Source of the DNA: Amaranthus tricolor
Lineage: Eukaryota; Streptophyta; Magnoliopsida; Caryophyllales; Amaranthaceae
NCBI RefSeq assembly: GCF_026212465.1
Contig: NC_080057.1
Coordinates: 10,004,164 to 10,068,163 of the forward strand
DNA: 64,000 bases
Direction: 5' to 3'
Shown: one piece after another, positions 51,401 through 64,000 of the stretch
Position numbering within the stretch: position 1 is the first letter of the stretch
How the letters are laid out: each line of letters opens with the position of its first letter
Made by a program: the position numbers and the translations under genes
Notes under the pieces: model-generated
Told to the model about the DNA's origin: nothing
Database searches by the model: none
The model's input: only the letters and a program-made list of their open reading frames with translations

Positions 51401-51790
51401 CCACTTCAACACAATAATATATACCAAATAGTATTGTATGCCAAGTTTCGTTCAAAACAAACGAAGTTTGAGCTACTTTATGCGCAAAAGTGCCAAAAAC
51501 GCTTATAAACGAATAAAATAGCAACTTAACACGTAATTTCTAACATATGACTATGATTTTTAATTCTAACCACTTCAACACAACAAATTATACCAAATAG
51601 TGTTGTTTGCCAAGTTTCGTGCAAAACAAACCAAGTTTGAGTTAATTTATGCGCAAAAGTGCAAAAAACGCTTTAAAACCCTTAAAATCGCAACTTAACA
51701 CGTAATTTCTAGCATACGACTATGATTTTCAATTCTAACCAATTCAACACAATAATATATACCAAATAGTGTTGTGTGCCAAGTTTCGTG
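48412..51790 (-). repeat. 3.4-kb satellite duplication, right copy
   Basis: This is the direct counterpart of 42780-46160. It has fewer single-base indels and agrees better with related units at 51.8-60 kb, so it is probably the more reliable reading of the shared sequence. It contains the CAAATTATACC marker at 49889 and 51584, 1695 bp (10 monomers) apart, mirroring 44256 and 45961. Confidence 0.85.
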
Positions 51791-53954
51791 CAAAACAAAC
51801 CAAGTTTGAGCTACTTTATGCGATAAAATGCCAAAAGCGCTTAAAAACCCTTAAAATCGCAACTTAACACGTAATTTCTAGCATACGAATATGATTTTTC
51901 AATTCTAACCACTTCAACACAATAATACATACCAAATAGTGTTGTGTGCCAAGTTTCGTGGAAAACAAACCAAGTTTGTTAGCTACTTTATGCGCAAAAG
52001 TTCCAAAAGCACTTAAACACCCTTAAAATCGCAACTTAACACGTAAATTTTAGCATACGACTATGATTTTCAATTCTAACCACTTCAACAGAATAATATA
52101 TACCAAATAGTGTTGTGTGCCAAGATTCGTGCAAAACAAACCAAGTTTGAGCAACTTTATGCGCAAAAGTGCCAAAAGCACTTTAAAACCCTTAAAATCG
52201 CAACTTAACACGTAATTTCTAGCATACGACTATGATTTTCAATTCTAACCACTTCAACACAATATTATATACCAAATAGTGTTGTGTGCCAAGTTTCGTG
52301 CAAAATAAACCAAGTTTGAGCTACTATATGCGCAAAAATGCCAAAAGCGCTTAAAAACCCTTAAAACCCCAACTTAACACTTAATTTCTAGCATACGACT
52401 ATGATTTTCAATTCAAACTACTTTAACACAATAATATATAGCAAATAGTGTTGTGTGCTAAGTTTCGTCCAAAACAAACCAAGTTTAAGCTACTTTATGC
52501 GCAAATGTGCCAAAAACACTTAAAAACCCTTAAAATCGCAACTTAACACGTAATTTCTAGCGTACGACTATGATTTTCAATTCTAACCACTTCAACACAA
52601 TAATATATACCAAATAGTATTGTATGCCAAGTTTCGTTCAAAACAAACCAAGTTTGAGCTACTTTATGCGCAAAAGTGCCAAAAACGCTTAAAAACGCAT
52701 AAAATAGCAACTTAACACCTAATTTCTAGCATACGACTATGATTTTCAATTCTAACCACTTCAACACAATAATATATACCAAATAGTGTTGTGTGCCAAG
52801 TTTCGTGCAAAACAAACCAAGTTTGAGCTACTTCATGCGCAAAAATGCCAAAAGCGCTTAAAAACCCTTAAAATAGAAACTTAACACGTAATTTCTAGCA
52901 TACGACTATGATTTTCAATTCTAACCACTTCAACACAATAATATATACCAAATAGTATTTTATGCCAAGTTTCGTTCAAAACAAACGAAGTTTGAGCTAC
53001 TTTATGCGCAAAAGTGCCAAAAACGCTTATAAACGAATAAAATAGCAACTTAACACGTAATTTCTAACATATGACTATGATTTTTAATTCTAACCACTTC
53101 AACACAACAAATTATACCAAATAGTGTTGTTTGCCAAGTTTCGTGCAAAACAAACCAAGTTTGAGTTAATTTATGCGCAAAAGTGCCAAAAACGCTTTAA
53201 AACCCTTAAAATCGCAACTTAACACGTAATTTCTAGCATACGACTATGATTTTCAATTCTAACCAATTCAACACAATAATATATACCAAATAGTGTTGTG
53301 TGCCAAGTTTCGTGCAAAACAAACCAAATTTGAGAGCTACTTTATTAGCTAAAGTGCCAAAAGCGCTTAAAAACGCATAAAATCGCAACTTAACATGTAA
53401 TTTCCAGCATATGACTATGATTTTCAATTCTAACCACTTTAACACAATAATATATACCAAATAGTGTTGTGTGCCAAGATTCGTGCAAAACAAACCAAGT
53501 TTGAGCAACTTTATGCGCAAAAGTGCCAAAAGCACTTTAAAACCCTTAAAATCGCAACTTAACACGTAATTTCTAGCATACGACTATGATTTTCAATTCT
53601 AACCACTTCAACACAATAATATATACCAAATAGTGTTGTGTGCCAAGTTTCGTGCAAAACAAACCAAGTTTGAGCTACTTTATGCGCAAAAATTCCAAAA
53701 GCGCTTAAAAACCCTTAAAATAGCAACTTAACACGTAATTTCTAGCATACGACTATGATTTTCAATTCTAACCACTTCAACACAATAATATATACCAAAT
53801 AGTATTGTATGCCAAGTTTCGTTCAAAACAAACGAAGTTTGAGCTACTTTATGCGCAAAAGTGCCAAAAACGCTTATAAACGAATAAAATAGCAACTTAA
53901 CACGTAATTTCTAACATATGACTATGATTTTTAATTCTAACCACTTCAACACAA
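51790..53954 (-). repeat. Irregular satellite units before the 19-monomer HOR
   Basis: The marker CAAATTATACC occurs at 51584, 53108 and 53955, with spacings of 1524 and 847 bp, that is 9 and 5 monomers. Near 52110 the monomer carrying CAACAGAATAATA is followed directly by the CAAGATTCGTGC subtype, whereas elsewhere three more monomers lie between them (compare 47330 and 54470). This indicates a clean deletion of whole monomers. Confidence 0.78.
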
Positions 53955-56900
53955 CAAATTATACCAAATAGTGTTGTTTGCCAAGTTTCGTGCAAAACAA
54001 ACCAAGTTTAAGTTAATTTATGCGCAAAAGTGCAAAAAACGCTTTAAAACCCTTAAAATCGCAACTTAACACGTAATTTCTAGCATACGACTATGATTTT
54101 CAATTCTAACCAATTCAACACAATAATATATACCAAATAGTGTTGTGTGCCAAGTTTCGTGCAAAACAAACCAAGTTTGAGCTACTTTATGCGATAAAAT
54201 GCCAAAAGCGCTTAAAAACCCTTAAAATCGCAACTTAACACGTAATTTCTAGCATACGAATATGATTTTTCAATTCTAACCACTTCAACACAATAATACA
54301 TACCAAATAGTGTTGTGTGCCAAGTTTCGTGGAAAACAAACCAAGTTTGTTAGCTACTTTATGCGCAAAAGTTCCAAAAGCACTTAAACACCCTTAAAAT
54401 CGCAACTTAACACGTAAATTTTAGCATACGACTATGATTTTCAATTCTAACCACTTCAACAGAATAATATATACCAAATAGTGTTGTGTGCCACGTTTCG
54501 TGCAAAACAAACCAAGTTTGTGAGCTGCTTTATGCGCAAAAGTGCCAAAAGCGCTAAAAAACCCTTAAAATCGCAACTTAACACGTAATTTCTAGCATAC
54601 GACTATGATTTTCAATTCTAATAACTTCAACACAATAATATATACCAAATAGTGTTGTGTGCCAAGTTTCGTGCAAAACAAACCAAATTTGAGAGCTACT
54701 TTATTAGCAAAAGTGCCAAAAGCGCTTAAAAACGCATAAAATCGCAACTTAACATGTAATTTCCAGCATATGACTATGATTTTCAATTCTAACCACTTCA
54801 ACACAATAATATATACCAAATAGTCTTGTGTGCCAAGATTCGTGCAAAACAAACCAAGTTTGAGCAACTTTATGCGCAAAAGTGCCAAAAGCACTTTAAA
54901 ACCCTTAAAATCGCAACTTAACACGTAATTTCTAGCATACGACTATGATTTTCAATTCTAACCACTTCAACACAATAATATATACCAAATAGTGTGGTGT
55001 GCCAAGTTTCGTGCAAAATAAACCAAGTTTGAGCTACTTTATGCGCAAAAATGCCAAAAGCGCTTAAAAACCCTTAAAATCCCAACTTAACACTTAATTT
55101 CTAGCATACGACTATGATTTTCAATTCAAACTACTTTAACACAATAATATATAGCAAATAGTATTATGTGCTAAGATTCGTCCAAAACAAACCAAGTTTA
55201 TGCTACTTTATGCGCAAATGTGCCAAAAACACTTAAAAACCCTTAAAATCGCAACTTAACACGTAATTTCTAGCGTACGACTATGATTTTCAATTCTAAC
55301 CACTTCAACACAATAATATATACCAAATAGTATTGTATGCCAAGTTTCGTTCAAAACAAACCAAGTTTGAGCTACTTTATGCGCAAAAGTGCCAAAAACG
55401 CTTAAAAACGCATAAAATAGCAACTTAACACCTAATTTCTAGCATACGACTATGATTTTCAATTCTAACCACTTCAACACAATAATATATACCAAATAGT
55501 GTTGTGTGCCAAGTTTCGTGCAAAACAAACCAAGTTTGAGCTACTTCATGCGCAAAAATGCCAAAAGCGCTTAAAAACCCTTAAAATAGCAACTTAACAC
55601 GTAATTTCTAGCATACGACTATGATTTTCAATTCTAACCACTTCAACACAATAATATATACCAAATAGTATTTTATGCCAAGTTTCGTTCAAAACAAACG
55701 AAGTTTGAGCTACTTTATGCGCAAAAGTGCCAAAAACGCTTATAAACGAATAAAATAGCAACTTAACACGTAATTTCTAACATATGACTATGATTTTTAA
55801 TTCTAACCACTTCAACACAACAAATTATACCAAATAGTGTTGTTTGCCAAGTTTCGTGCAAAACAAACCAAGTTTGAGTTAATTTATGCGCAAAAGTGCC
55901 AAAAACGCTTTAAAACCCTTAAAATCGCAACTTAAAACGTAATTTCTAGCATACGACTATGATTTTCAATTCTAACCAATTCAACACAATAATATATACC
56001 AAATAGTGTTGTGTGCCAAGTTTCGTGCAAAACAAACCAAATTTGAGAGCTACTTTATTAGCTAAAGTGCCAAAAGCGCTTTAAAAACGCATAAAATCGC
56101 AACTTAACATGTAATTTTCAGCATATGACTATGATTTTCAATTCTAACCACTTTAACACAATAATATATACCAAATAGTGTTGTGTTCCAAGATTCGTGC
56201 AAAACAAACCAAGTTTGAGCAACTTTATGCGCAAAAGTGCCAAAAGCACTTTAAAACCCTTAAAATCGCAACTTAACACGTAATTTCTAGCATACGACTA
56301 TGATTTTCAATTCTAACCACTTCAACACAATATTATATACCAAATAGTGTTGTGTGCCAAGTTTCGTGCAAAATAAACCAAGTTTGAGCTACTTTATGCG
56401 CAAAAATGCCAAAAGCGCTTAAAAACCATTAAAATCCCAACTTAACACGTAATTTCTAGCATAAGACTATGATTTTCAATTCAAACTACTTTAACACAAT
56501 AATATATAGCAAATAGTGTTGTGTGCTAAGATTCGTGCAAAACAAACCAAGTTTAAGCTACTTTATGCGCAAATGTGCCAAAAACACTTAAAACCCTTAA
56601 AATCGCAACTTAACACGTAATTTCTAGCATACGACTATGATTTTCAATTCTAACCACTTCAACACAATAATATATACCAAATAGTATTGTATGCCAAGTT
56701 TCGTTCAAAACAAACCAAGTTTGAGCTACTTTATGCGCAAAAGTGCCAAAAACGCTTAAAAACACATAAAATAGCAACTTAAACCACACTTAATTTCTAG
56801 CATACGACTATGATTTTCAATTCTAACCACTTCAACACAATAATATATACCAAATAGTGTTGTGTGCCAAGTTTCGTGCAAAACAAACCAAGTTTGAGCT

Positions 56901-59900
56901 ACTTTATGCGCAAAAATGCCAAAAGCGCTTAAAAACACTTAAAATAGCAACTTAACACGTAATTTCAAGCATACGACTATGATTTTCAATTCTAACCACT
57001 TCAACACAATAATATATACCAAATAGTATTGTATGCCAAGTTTCGTTCAAAACAAACGAAGTTTGAGCTACTTTATGCGCAAAAGTGCCAAAAACGCTTA
57101 TAAACGAATAAAATAGCAACTTAACACGTAATTTCTAACATATGACTATGATTTTTAATTCTAACCACTTCAACACAACAAATTATACCAAATAGTGTTG
57201 TTTGCCAAGTTTCGTGCAAAACAAACCAAGTTTGAGTTAATTTATTCGCAAAAGTGCCAAAAACGCTTTAAAACCCTTAAAATCGCAACTTAACACGTAA
57301 TTTCTAGCATACGACTATGACTTTCAATTCTAACCAATTCAACACAATAATATATACCAAATAGTGTTGTGTGCCAAGTTTCGTGCAAAACAAACCAAGT
57401 TTGAGCTACTTTATGCGATAAAATGCCAAAAGCGCTTAAAAACCCTTAAAATCGCAACTTAACACGTAATTTCTAGCATACGAATATGATTTTTCAATTC
57501 TAACCTCTTCAACACAATAATACATACCAAATAGTGTTGGTGTGCCAAGTTTCGTGGAAAACAAACCAAGTTTGTTACCTACTTTATGCGCAAAGTTCCA
57601 AAAGCACTTAAACACCCTTAAAATCGCAACTTAACACGTAAATTTTAGCATACGACTATGAATTTCAATTCTAACCACTTCAACAGAATAATATATACCA
57701 AATAGTGTTGTGTGCCACGTTTCGTGCAAAACAAACCAAGTTTGTGAGCTGCTTTATGCGCAAAAGTGCCAAAAGCGCTAAAAAACCCTTAAAATCGCAA
57801 CTTAACACGTAATTTCTAGCATACGACTATGATTTTCAATTCTAATAACTTCAACACAATAATATATACCAAATAGTGTTGTGTGCCAAGTTTCGTGCAA
57901 AACAAACCAAATTTGAGAGCTACTTTATTAGCAAAAGTGCCAAAAGCGCTTAAAAACGCATAAAATCGCAACTTAACATGTAATTTCCAGCATATGACTA
58001 TGATTTTCAATTCTAACCACTTCAACACAATAATATATACCAAATAGTGTTGTGTGCCAAGATTCGTGCAAAACAAACCAAGTTTGAGCAACTTTATGCG
58101 CAAAAGTGCCAAAAGCACTTTAAAACCCTTAAAATCGCAACTTAACACGTAATTTCTAGCATACGACTATGATTTTCAATTCTAACCACTTCAACACAAT
58201 AATATATACCAAATAGTGTTGTGTGCCAAGTTTCGTACAAAATAAACCAAGTTTGAGCTACTTTATGCGCAAAAATGCCAAAAGCGCTTAAAAACCCTTA
58301 AAATCCCAACTTAACACTTAATTTCTAGCATACGACTATGATTTTCAATTCAAACTACTTTAACACAATAATATATAGCAAATAGTGTTGTGTGCTAAGA
58401 TTCGTCCAAAACAAACCAGTTTAAGCTACTTTATGCGCAAATGTGCCAAAAACACTTAAAAACCCTTAAAATCGCAACTTAACACGTAATTTCTAGCGTA
58501 CGACTATGATTTTCAATTCTAACCACTTCAACACAATAATATATACCAAATAGTATTGTATGCCAAGTTTCGTTCAAAACAAACCAAGTTTGAGCTACTT
58601 TATGCGCAAAAGTGCCAAAAACGCTTAAAAACGCATAAAATAGCAACTTAACACCTAATTTCTAGCATACGACTATGATTTTCAATTCTAACCACTTCAA
58701 CACAATAATATATACCAAATAGTGTTGTGTGCCAAGTTTCGTGCAAAACAAACCAAGTTTGAGCTACTTCATGCGCAAAAATGCCAAAAGCGCTTAAAAA
58801 CCCTTAAAATAGCAACTTAACACGTAATTTCTAGCATACGACTATGATTTTCAATTCTAACCACTTCAACACAATAATATATACCAAATAGTATTGTATG
58901 CCAAGTTTCGTTCAAAACAAACGAAGTTTGAGCTACTTTATGCGCAAAAGTGCCAAAAAACGCTTATAAACGAATAAAATAGCAACTTAACACGTAATTT
59001 CTAACATATGACTATGATTTTTAATTCTAACCACTTCAACACAACAAATTATACCAAATAGTGTTGTTTGCCAAGTTTCGTGCAAAACAAACCAAGTTTG
59101 AGTTAATTTATGCGCAAAAGTGCCAAAAACGCTTTAAAACCCTTAAAATCGCAACTTAACACGTAATTTCTAGCATACGACTATGATTTTCAATTCTAAC
59201 CAATTCAACACAATAATATATACCAAATAGTGTTGTGTGCCAAGTTTCGTGCAAAACAAACCAAATTTGAGAGCTACTTTATTAGCTAAAGTGCCAAAAG
59301 CGCTTAAAAACGCATAAAATCGCAACTTAACATGTAATTTCCAGCATATGACTATGATTTTCAATTCTAAACACTTTAACACAATAATATATACCAAATA
59401 GTGTTGTGTGCCAAGATTCGTGCAAAACAAACCAAGTTTGAGCAACTTTATGCGCAAAAGTGCCAAAAGCACTTTAAAACCCTTAAAATCGCAACTTAAC
59501 ACGTAATTTCTAGCATACGACTATGATTTTCAATTCTAACCACTTCAACACAATAATATATACCAAATAGTGTTGTGTGCCAAGTTTCGTGCAAAATAAA
59601 CCAAGTTTGAGCTACTTTATGCGCAAAAATGCCAAAAGCGCTTAAAAACCATTAAAATCCCAACTTAACACGTAATTTCTAGCATAAGACTATGATTTTC
59701 AATTCAAACTACTTTAACACAATAATATATAGCAAATAGTGTTGTGTGCTAAGATTCGTGCAAAACAAACCAAGTTTAAGCTACTTTATGCGCAAATGTG
59801 CCAAAAAACACTTAAAAACCCTTAAAATCGCAACTTAACACGTAATTTCTAGCATACGACTATGATTTTCAATTCTAACCACTTCAACACAATAATATAT

Positions 59901-60397
59901 ACCAAATAGTATTGTATGCCAAGTTTCGTTCAAAACAAACCAAGTTTGAGCTACTTTATGCGCAAAAGTGCCAAAAACGCTTAAAAACGCATAAAATAGC
60001 AACTTAACACCTAATTTCTAGCATACGACTATGATTTTCAATTCTAACCACTTCAACACAATAATATATACCAAATAGTGTTGTGTGCCAAGTTTCGTGC
60101 AAAACAAACCAAGTTTGAGCTACTTTATGCGCAAAAATGCCAAAAGCGCTTAAAAACCCTTAAAATAGCAACTTAACACGTAATTTCTAGCATACGACTA
60201 TGATTTTCAATTCTAACCACTTCACACAATAATATATACCAAATAGTATTGTATGCCAAGTTTCGTTCAAAACAAACGAAGTTTGAGCTACTTTATGCGC
60301 AAAAGTGCCAAAAACGCTTATAAACGAGTAAAATAGCAGCTTAACACGTAATTTCTAACATATGACTATGATTTTAATTCTAACCACTTCAACACAA
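53955..60397 (-). repeat. 3.22-kb, 19-monomer higher-order repeat (11+8), two copies
   Basis: The marker CAAATTATACC occurs at 53955, 55821, 57179, 59045 and 60398. Successive spacings are 1866, 1358, 1866 and 1353 bp, that is 11, 8, 11 and 8 monomers. The complete unit is therefore about 3.22 kb and is present twice, 53955-57178 and 57179-60397. The two copies agree at nearly every position by eye, much better than neighbouring monomers do. Other register markers are CTAATAACTTC near 54619, 57841 and 61060, and GCGATAAAATGCC near 54190, 57415 and 60635. This is the most regular part of block 3. Confidence 0.9.
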
Positions 60398-63053
60398 CAA
60401 ATTATACCAAATAGTGTTGTTTGCCAAGTTTCGTGCAAAACAAACCAAGTTTGAGTTAATTTATGCGCAAAAGTGCCAAAAACGCTTTAAAACCCTTAAA
60501 ATCGCAACTTAACACGTAATTTCTAGCATACGACTATGATTTTCAATTCTAACCAATTCAACACAATAATATATACCAAATAGTGTGTGTGCCAAGTTTC
60601 GTGCAAAACAAACCAAGTTTGAGCTACTTTATGCGATAAAATGCCAAAAGCGCTTAAAAACCCTTAAATCGCAACTTAACACGTAATTTCTAGCATACGA
60701 ATATGATTTTTCAATTCTAACCACTTCAACACAATAATACATACCAAATAGTGTTGTGTGCCAAGTTTCGTGGAAAACAAACCAAGTTTGTTAGCTACTT
60801 TATGCGCAAAAAGTTCCAAAAGCACTTAAACACCCTTAAAATCGCAACTTAACACGTAAATTTTAGCATACGACTGTGATTTTCAATTCTAATCACTTCA
60901 ACAGAATAATATATACCAAATAGTGTTGTGTGCCACGTTTCGTGCAAAACAAACCAAGTTTGTGAGCTGCTTTATGCGCAAAAGTGCCAAAAGCGCTAAA
61001 AAACCCTTAAAATCGCAACTTAACACGTAATTTCTAGCATACGACTATGATTTTCAATTCTAATAACTTCAACACAATAATATATACCAAATAGTGTTGT
61101 GTGCCAAGTTTCGTGTAAAACAAACCAAATTTGAGAGCTACTTTATGCGCAAAAGTGCCAAAAGCGCTTAAAAAACGCATAAAATCGCAACTTAACATGT
61201 AATTTCCAGCATATGACTATGATTTTCAATTCTAACCACTTCAACACAATAATATATACCAAATAGTGTTGTATGCCAAGATTCGTGCAAAACAAACGAA
61301 GTTTGAGCTACTTTATGCGCAAAAGTGCCAAAAGCACTTTAAAACCCCTTAAAATCGCAACTTAACACGTAATTTTTAGCATACGACTATGATTTTCAAT
61401 TCTAACCACTTCAACACAATAATATATACCAAATAGTATTGTATGCCAAGTTTCGTGCAAAACAAACCAAGTTTGAGCTACTTTATGCGCAAAAGTGCCA
61501 AAAACGCTTAAAAACGCATAAAATAGCAACTTAACACCTAATTTCTAGCATACGACTATGATTTTCAATTCTAACCACTTCAACACAATAATATATACCA
61601 AATAGTGTTGTGTGCCTAGTTTCGTGCAAAACAAACCAAGTGTGAGCTACTTTATGCGCAAAAATGCCAAAAGCGCTTAAAAACCCTTAAAATCCCAACT
61701 TAACACGTAATTTCTAGCATACGACTATGATTTTCAATTCGAACTACTTCAACACAATAATATATAGCAAATAGTGTTGTGTGCTAAGATTCGTGCAAAA
61801 CAAACCAAGTTTAAACTACTTTATGCGCAAAAGTGCCAAAAACACTTAAAAACCCTTAAAATCGCAACTTAACACGTAATTTCTAGCATACGACTATGAT
61901 TTTCAATTCTAACCACTTCAACACAATAATATATACCAAATAGTATTGTATGCCAAGTTTCGTTCAAGACAAACGAAGTTTGAGCTACTTTATGCGCAAA
62001 AGTGCCAAAAACGCTTAAAAACGCATAAAATAGCAACTTAACACCTAATTTCTAGCATACGACTATGATTTTCAATTCTAACCACTTCAACACAATAATA
62101 TATACCAAATAGTGTTGTGTGCCTAGTTTCATGCAAAACAAACCAAGTGTGAGCTACTTTATGCGCAAAAATGCCAAAAGCGCTTAAAAACCCTTAAAAT
62201 CGCAACTTAACACGTAATTTCTAGCATACGACTATGATTTTCAATTCGAACTACTTCAACACAATAATATGTAGCAAATAGTGTTGTGTGCCAAGATTCG
62301 TGCAAAACAAACCAAGTTTGAGCTACTTTATGCGCAAAAGTGCTAAAAACACTTAAAAACCCTTAAAATTGCAACTTAACACGTAATTTCTAGCATACGA
62401 CTATGATTTTCAATTCTAACCACTTCAACACAATAATATATACCAAATAGTATTGTGTGCCAAATTTCGTGCAAAACAAACCAAGTTTGAGCTACTTTAT
62501 GCGCAAAAATGCCAAAAGCGCTTAAAAACCCTTAAAATCGCAACTTAACACGCAATTTCTAGCATACGACTATGATTTTCAATTTTAACCACTTCAACAC
62601 AATAATATATACCAAATAGTATTGTATGCCAAGTTTCGTTCAAGACAAACGAAGTTTGAGCTACTTTATGCGCAAAAGTGCCAAAAATTCTTATAAACGA
62701 ATAAAATAGCAACTTAACACGTAATTTCTAACATATGACTATGATTTTTAATTCTAACCACTTCAACACAACAAATAATACCAAATAGTGTTGTTTGCCA
62801 AGTTTCGTGCAAAACAAACCAAGTTTGAGTTAATTTATGCGCAAAAGTGCCAAAAACGCTTTAAAACCCTTAAAATCGCAACTTAACACATAATTTCTAG
62901 CATACGACTATGATTTTCAATTCTAACCAATTCAACACAATAATATATACCAAATAGTGTTGTGTGCAAAGTTTCGTGCAAAACAAACCAAGTTTGAGCT
63001 ACTTTATGCGCAAAAATGCCAAAAGCGCTAAAAAACCCTTAAAATCGCAACTT
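60398..63053 (-). repeat. Partial and diverged units after the 19-monomer HOR
   Basis: The start follows the 19-monomer unit to about 61100, then departs from it. At 61150 the TTTATTAGCAAAAG variant seen in the other copies is replaced by TTTATGCGCAAAAG. A run with GTGTGCCTAGTTTC near 61610 and 62120, and TTCAAGACAAACG near 61963 and 62639, shows a shorter local duplication. The next CAAATTATACC-type marker, at 62772, is 2374 bp from 60398 (14 monomers). The block ends at an assembly gap. Confidence 0.78.
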
Positions 63054-63153
63054 NNNNNNNNNNNNNNNNNNNNNNNNNNNNNNNNNNNNNNNNNNNNNNN
63101 NNNNNNNNNNNNNNNNNNNNNNNNNNNNNNNNNNNNNNNNNNNNNNNNNNNNN
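63054..63153. other. Assembly gap of 100 N (no orientation switch)
   Basis: A run of exactly 100 N. The satellite is minus-oriented on both sides. The sequence before ends with CGCAACTT and the sequence after starts with CTTAAAAACCC, a stretch that lies just upstream of CGCAACTT in the monomer. Keeping the repeat in phase would need about 143 bp plus whole monomers, not 100, so the gap length is a placeholder. Confidence 0.98.
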
Positions 63154-64000
63154 CTTAAAAACCCTTAAAATCGCAACTTAACACGTTATTTCTAACGTAC
63201 GACTATGATTTTCAATTGTAACCACTTCAACACAATATTATATATCAAATAGTATTGTGTGCCATGTTTCGTGCAAAACAAACCAAGTTTGCGAGCTACT
63301 TTATGCGCAAAAGTTCCAAAAGCACTTAAAAACCCTTAAAATCGCAACTTAACACGTAAATTTTAGCATACGACTATGATTTTCAATACTAACCACTTCA
63401 GCACAATAATATATACCAAATAGTGTTGTGTGCCAAGTTTCGTTCAAAACAAACCAAGTTTGTGAGCTACTTTATGCGTAAAAGTGCCAAAAACTCTTAA
63501 AAACGCATAAAATCGCAACTTAACATTCAATTTCTAGCATATGACTATGATTTTCAATTCTAACCACTTCAACACAATAATATATACCAAATAGTGTTGT
63601 GTGCCATGTTTCGTGCAAAACAAACCAAGTTTGAGCTACTTTATGCGCAAAAATGCCAAAAGCGCTTAAAAAACCCTTAAAATCGCAACTTAACACGTTA
63701 TTTCTAGCATACGACTATGATTTTCAATTCTAACCACTTCAACACAATAATACATACCAAATAGTGTTTTGTGCCAAGTTTCATGGAAAACAAACCATGT
63801 TTGTTAGCTACTTTATGCGCAAAAGTTCCAAAAGCACTTAAAAACCCTTAAAATCGCAACTTAACACGTAAATTTTAGCATACGACTATGATTTTCAATT
63901 CTAACCACTTCAACACAATAATATATACCAAATAGTATTGTATGCCAAGTTTCGTTCAAAACAAACGAAGTTTGAGCTACTTTATGCGCAAAAGTGCCAA
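63154..64000 (-). repeat. Satellite array block 4 (minus orientation)
   Basis: About five monomers of the same family. They resemble 43000-43600 and 48640-49200 in order, with a CGTTATTTCTA variant, then ATATATCAAATAG, TTTGCGAGC, TACTAACCACTTCAGC and TTTGTGAGC. A second CGTTATTTCTAGC occurs near 63697. The array runs off the end of the window. No gene or other element is seen. Confidence 0.95.

Larger units (their letters stand above)
30533..63053 (-). repeat. Satellite array block 3 (169-bp family, minus orientation)
   Basis: This is 32.5 kb of continuous monomers, about 192 copies, all in the reverse-complement sense of block 2. It has the same subtype variants as block 2, for example the two-base expansion TTTGTGAGC, which is the complement of GCTCACAAA in block 2, linked to TACGTAAAAG and CATGTAATTT. 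Shared subtypes show that both orientations belong to one family that had diversified before the arms separated. Monomers are more heterogeneous up to about 44 kb and more regularly organised from about 44 to 61 kb. No gene, RNA gene or transposon was found. Confidence 0.97.

Noticed and set aside
63020..63180. Sequence overlap across the third gap that might allow the contigs to be joined
   Set aside because: The last and first about 25 bases resemble each other (CTAAAAAACCC against CTTAAAAACCC), but any two monomers of the family overlap like this, and the bases differ. It is not evidence for a true overlap.
1..64000. CRISPR-like regular repeats
   Set aside because: The repeats are 169 bp and contiguous, with no unique spacers of 25-45 bp, no short conserved repeat units and no neighbouring cas genes. 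The pattern is satellite DNA.

Overview
This window is a single satellite-DNA landscape. All 63,700 determined bases are one tandem repeat family with a consensus monomer of about 169 bp and about 35% G+C (counted by hand on a consensus read by eye), giving roughly 375 monomers. I find no gene, RNA gene, transposon or non-satellite spacer. It fits a eukaryotic centromeric or pericentromeric array, most likely of a plant: the monomer is close to nucleosome length, AT-rich, and arranged in higher-order repeats (HORs). I do not recognise the family, so both the species and the centromeric role are inference.

Layout: four sequence blocks are separated by three runs of exactly 100 N. Block 1 (1-829) is in the minus orientation. 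Block 2 (930-30432) is in the plus orientation. Blocks 3 (30533-63053) and 4 (63154-64000) are minus again. Both orientation switches fall on N gaps, and no switch occurs inside sequenced DNA. The simplest reading is a scaffold in which block 2 may be placed backwards; a real inversion cannot be excluded.

Block 2 begins with a mixed-monomer stretch (930 to about 6740). Next come three copies of a 1340-bp, 8-monomer HOR marked by a 155-bp shortened monomer (about 6740-10760). After these are three copies of a 2.37-kb, 14-monomer HOR (about 11480-18488), a segmentally inserted stretch (about 18489-19440), two further rearranged copies (to about 24800), and a tail of 10- to 13-monomer periodicity with local dimer duplications.

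Block 3 begins with a 1.71-kb duplication carrying a monomer with a 42-bp deletion and another with a 52-bp internal duplication. A heterogeneous zone follows, then a 1.705-kb tandem pair (about 40430-43840), a 3.4-kb duplication at 5.63-kb spacing, and a regular 3.22-kb, 19-monomer HOR built as 11+8 monomers (53955-60398).

Nothing here encodes a working protein. The interest lies in array architecture: nested HORs, microhomology-driven monomer length variants, helically phased A/T tracts, CpG-site decay, and signs of assembly or base-calling error. I found no new gene-encoded system.
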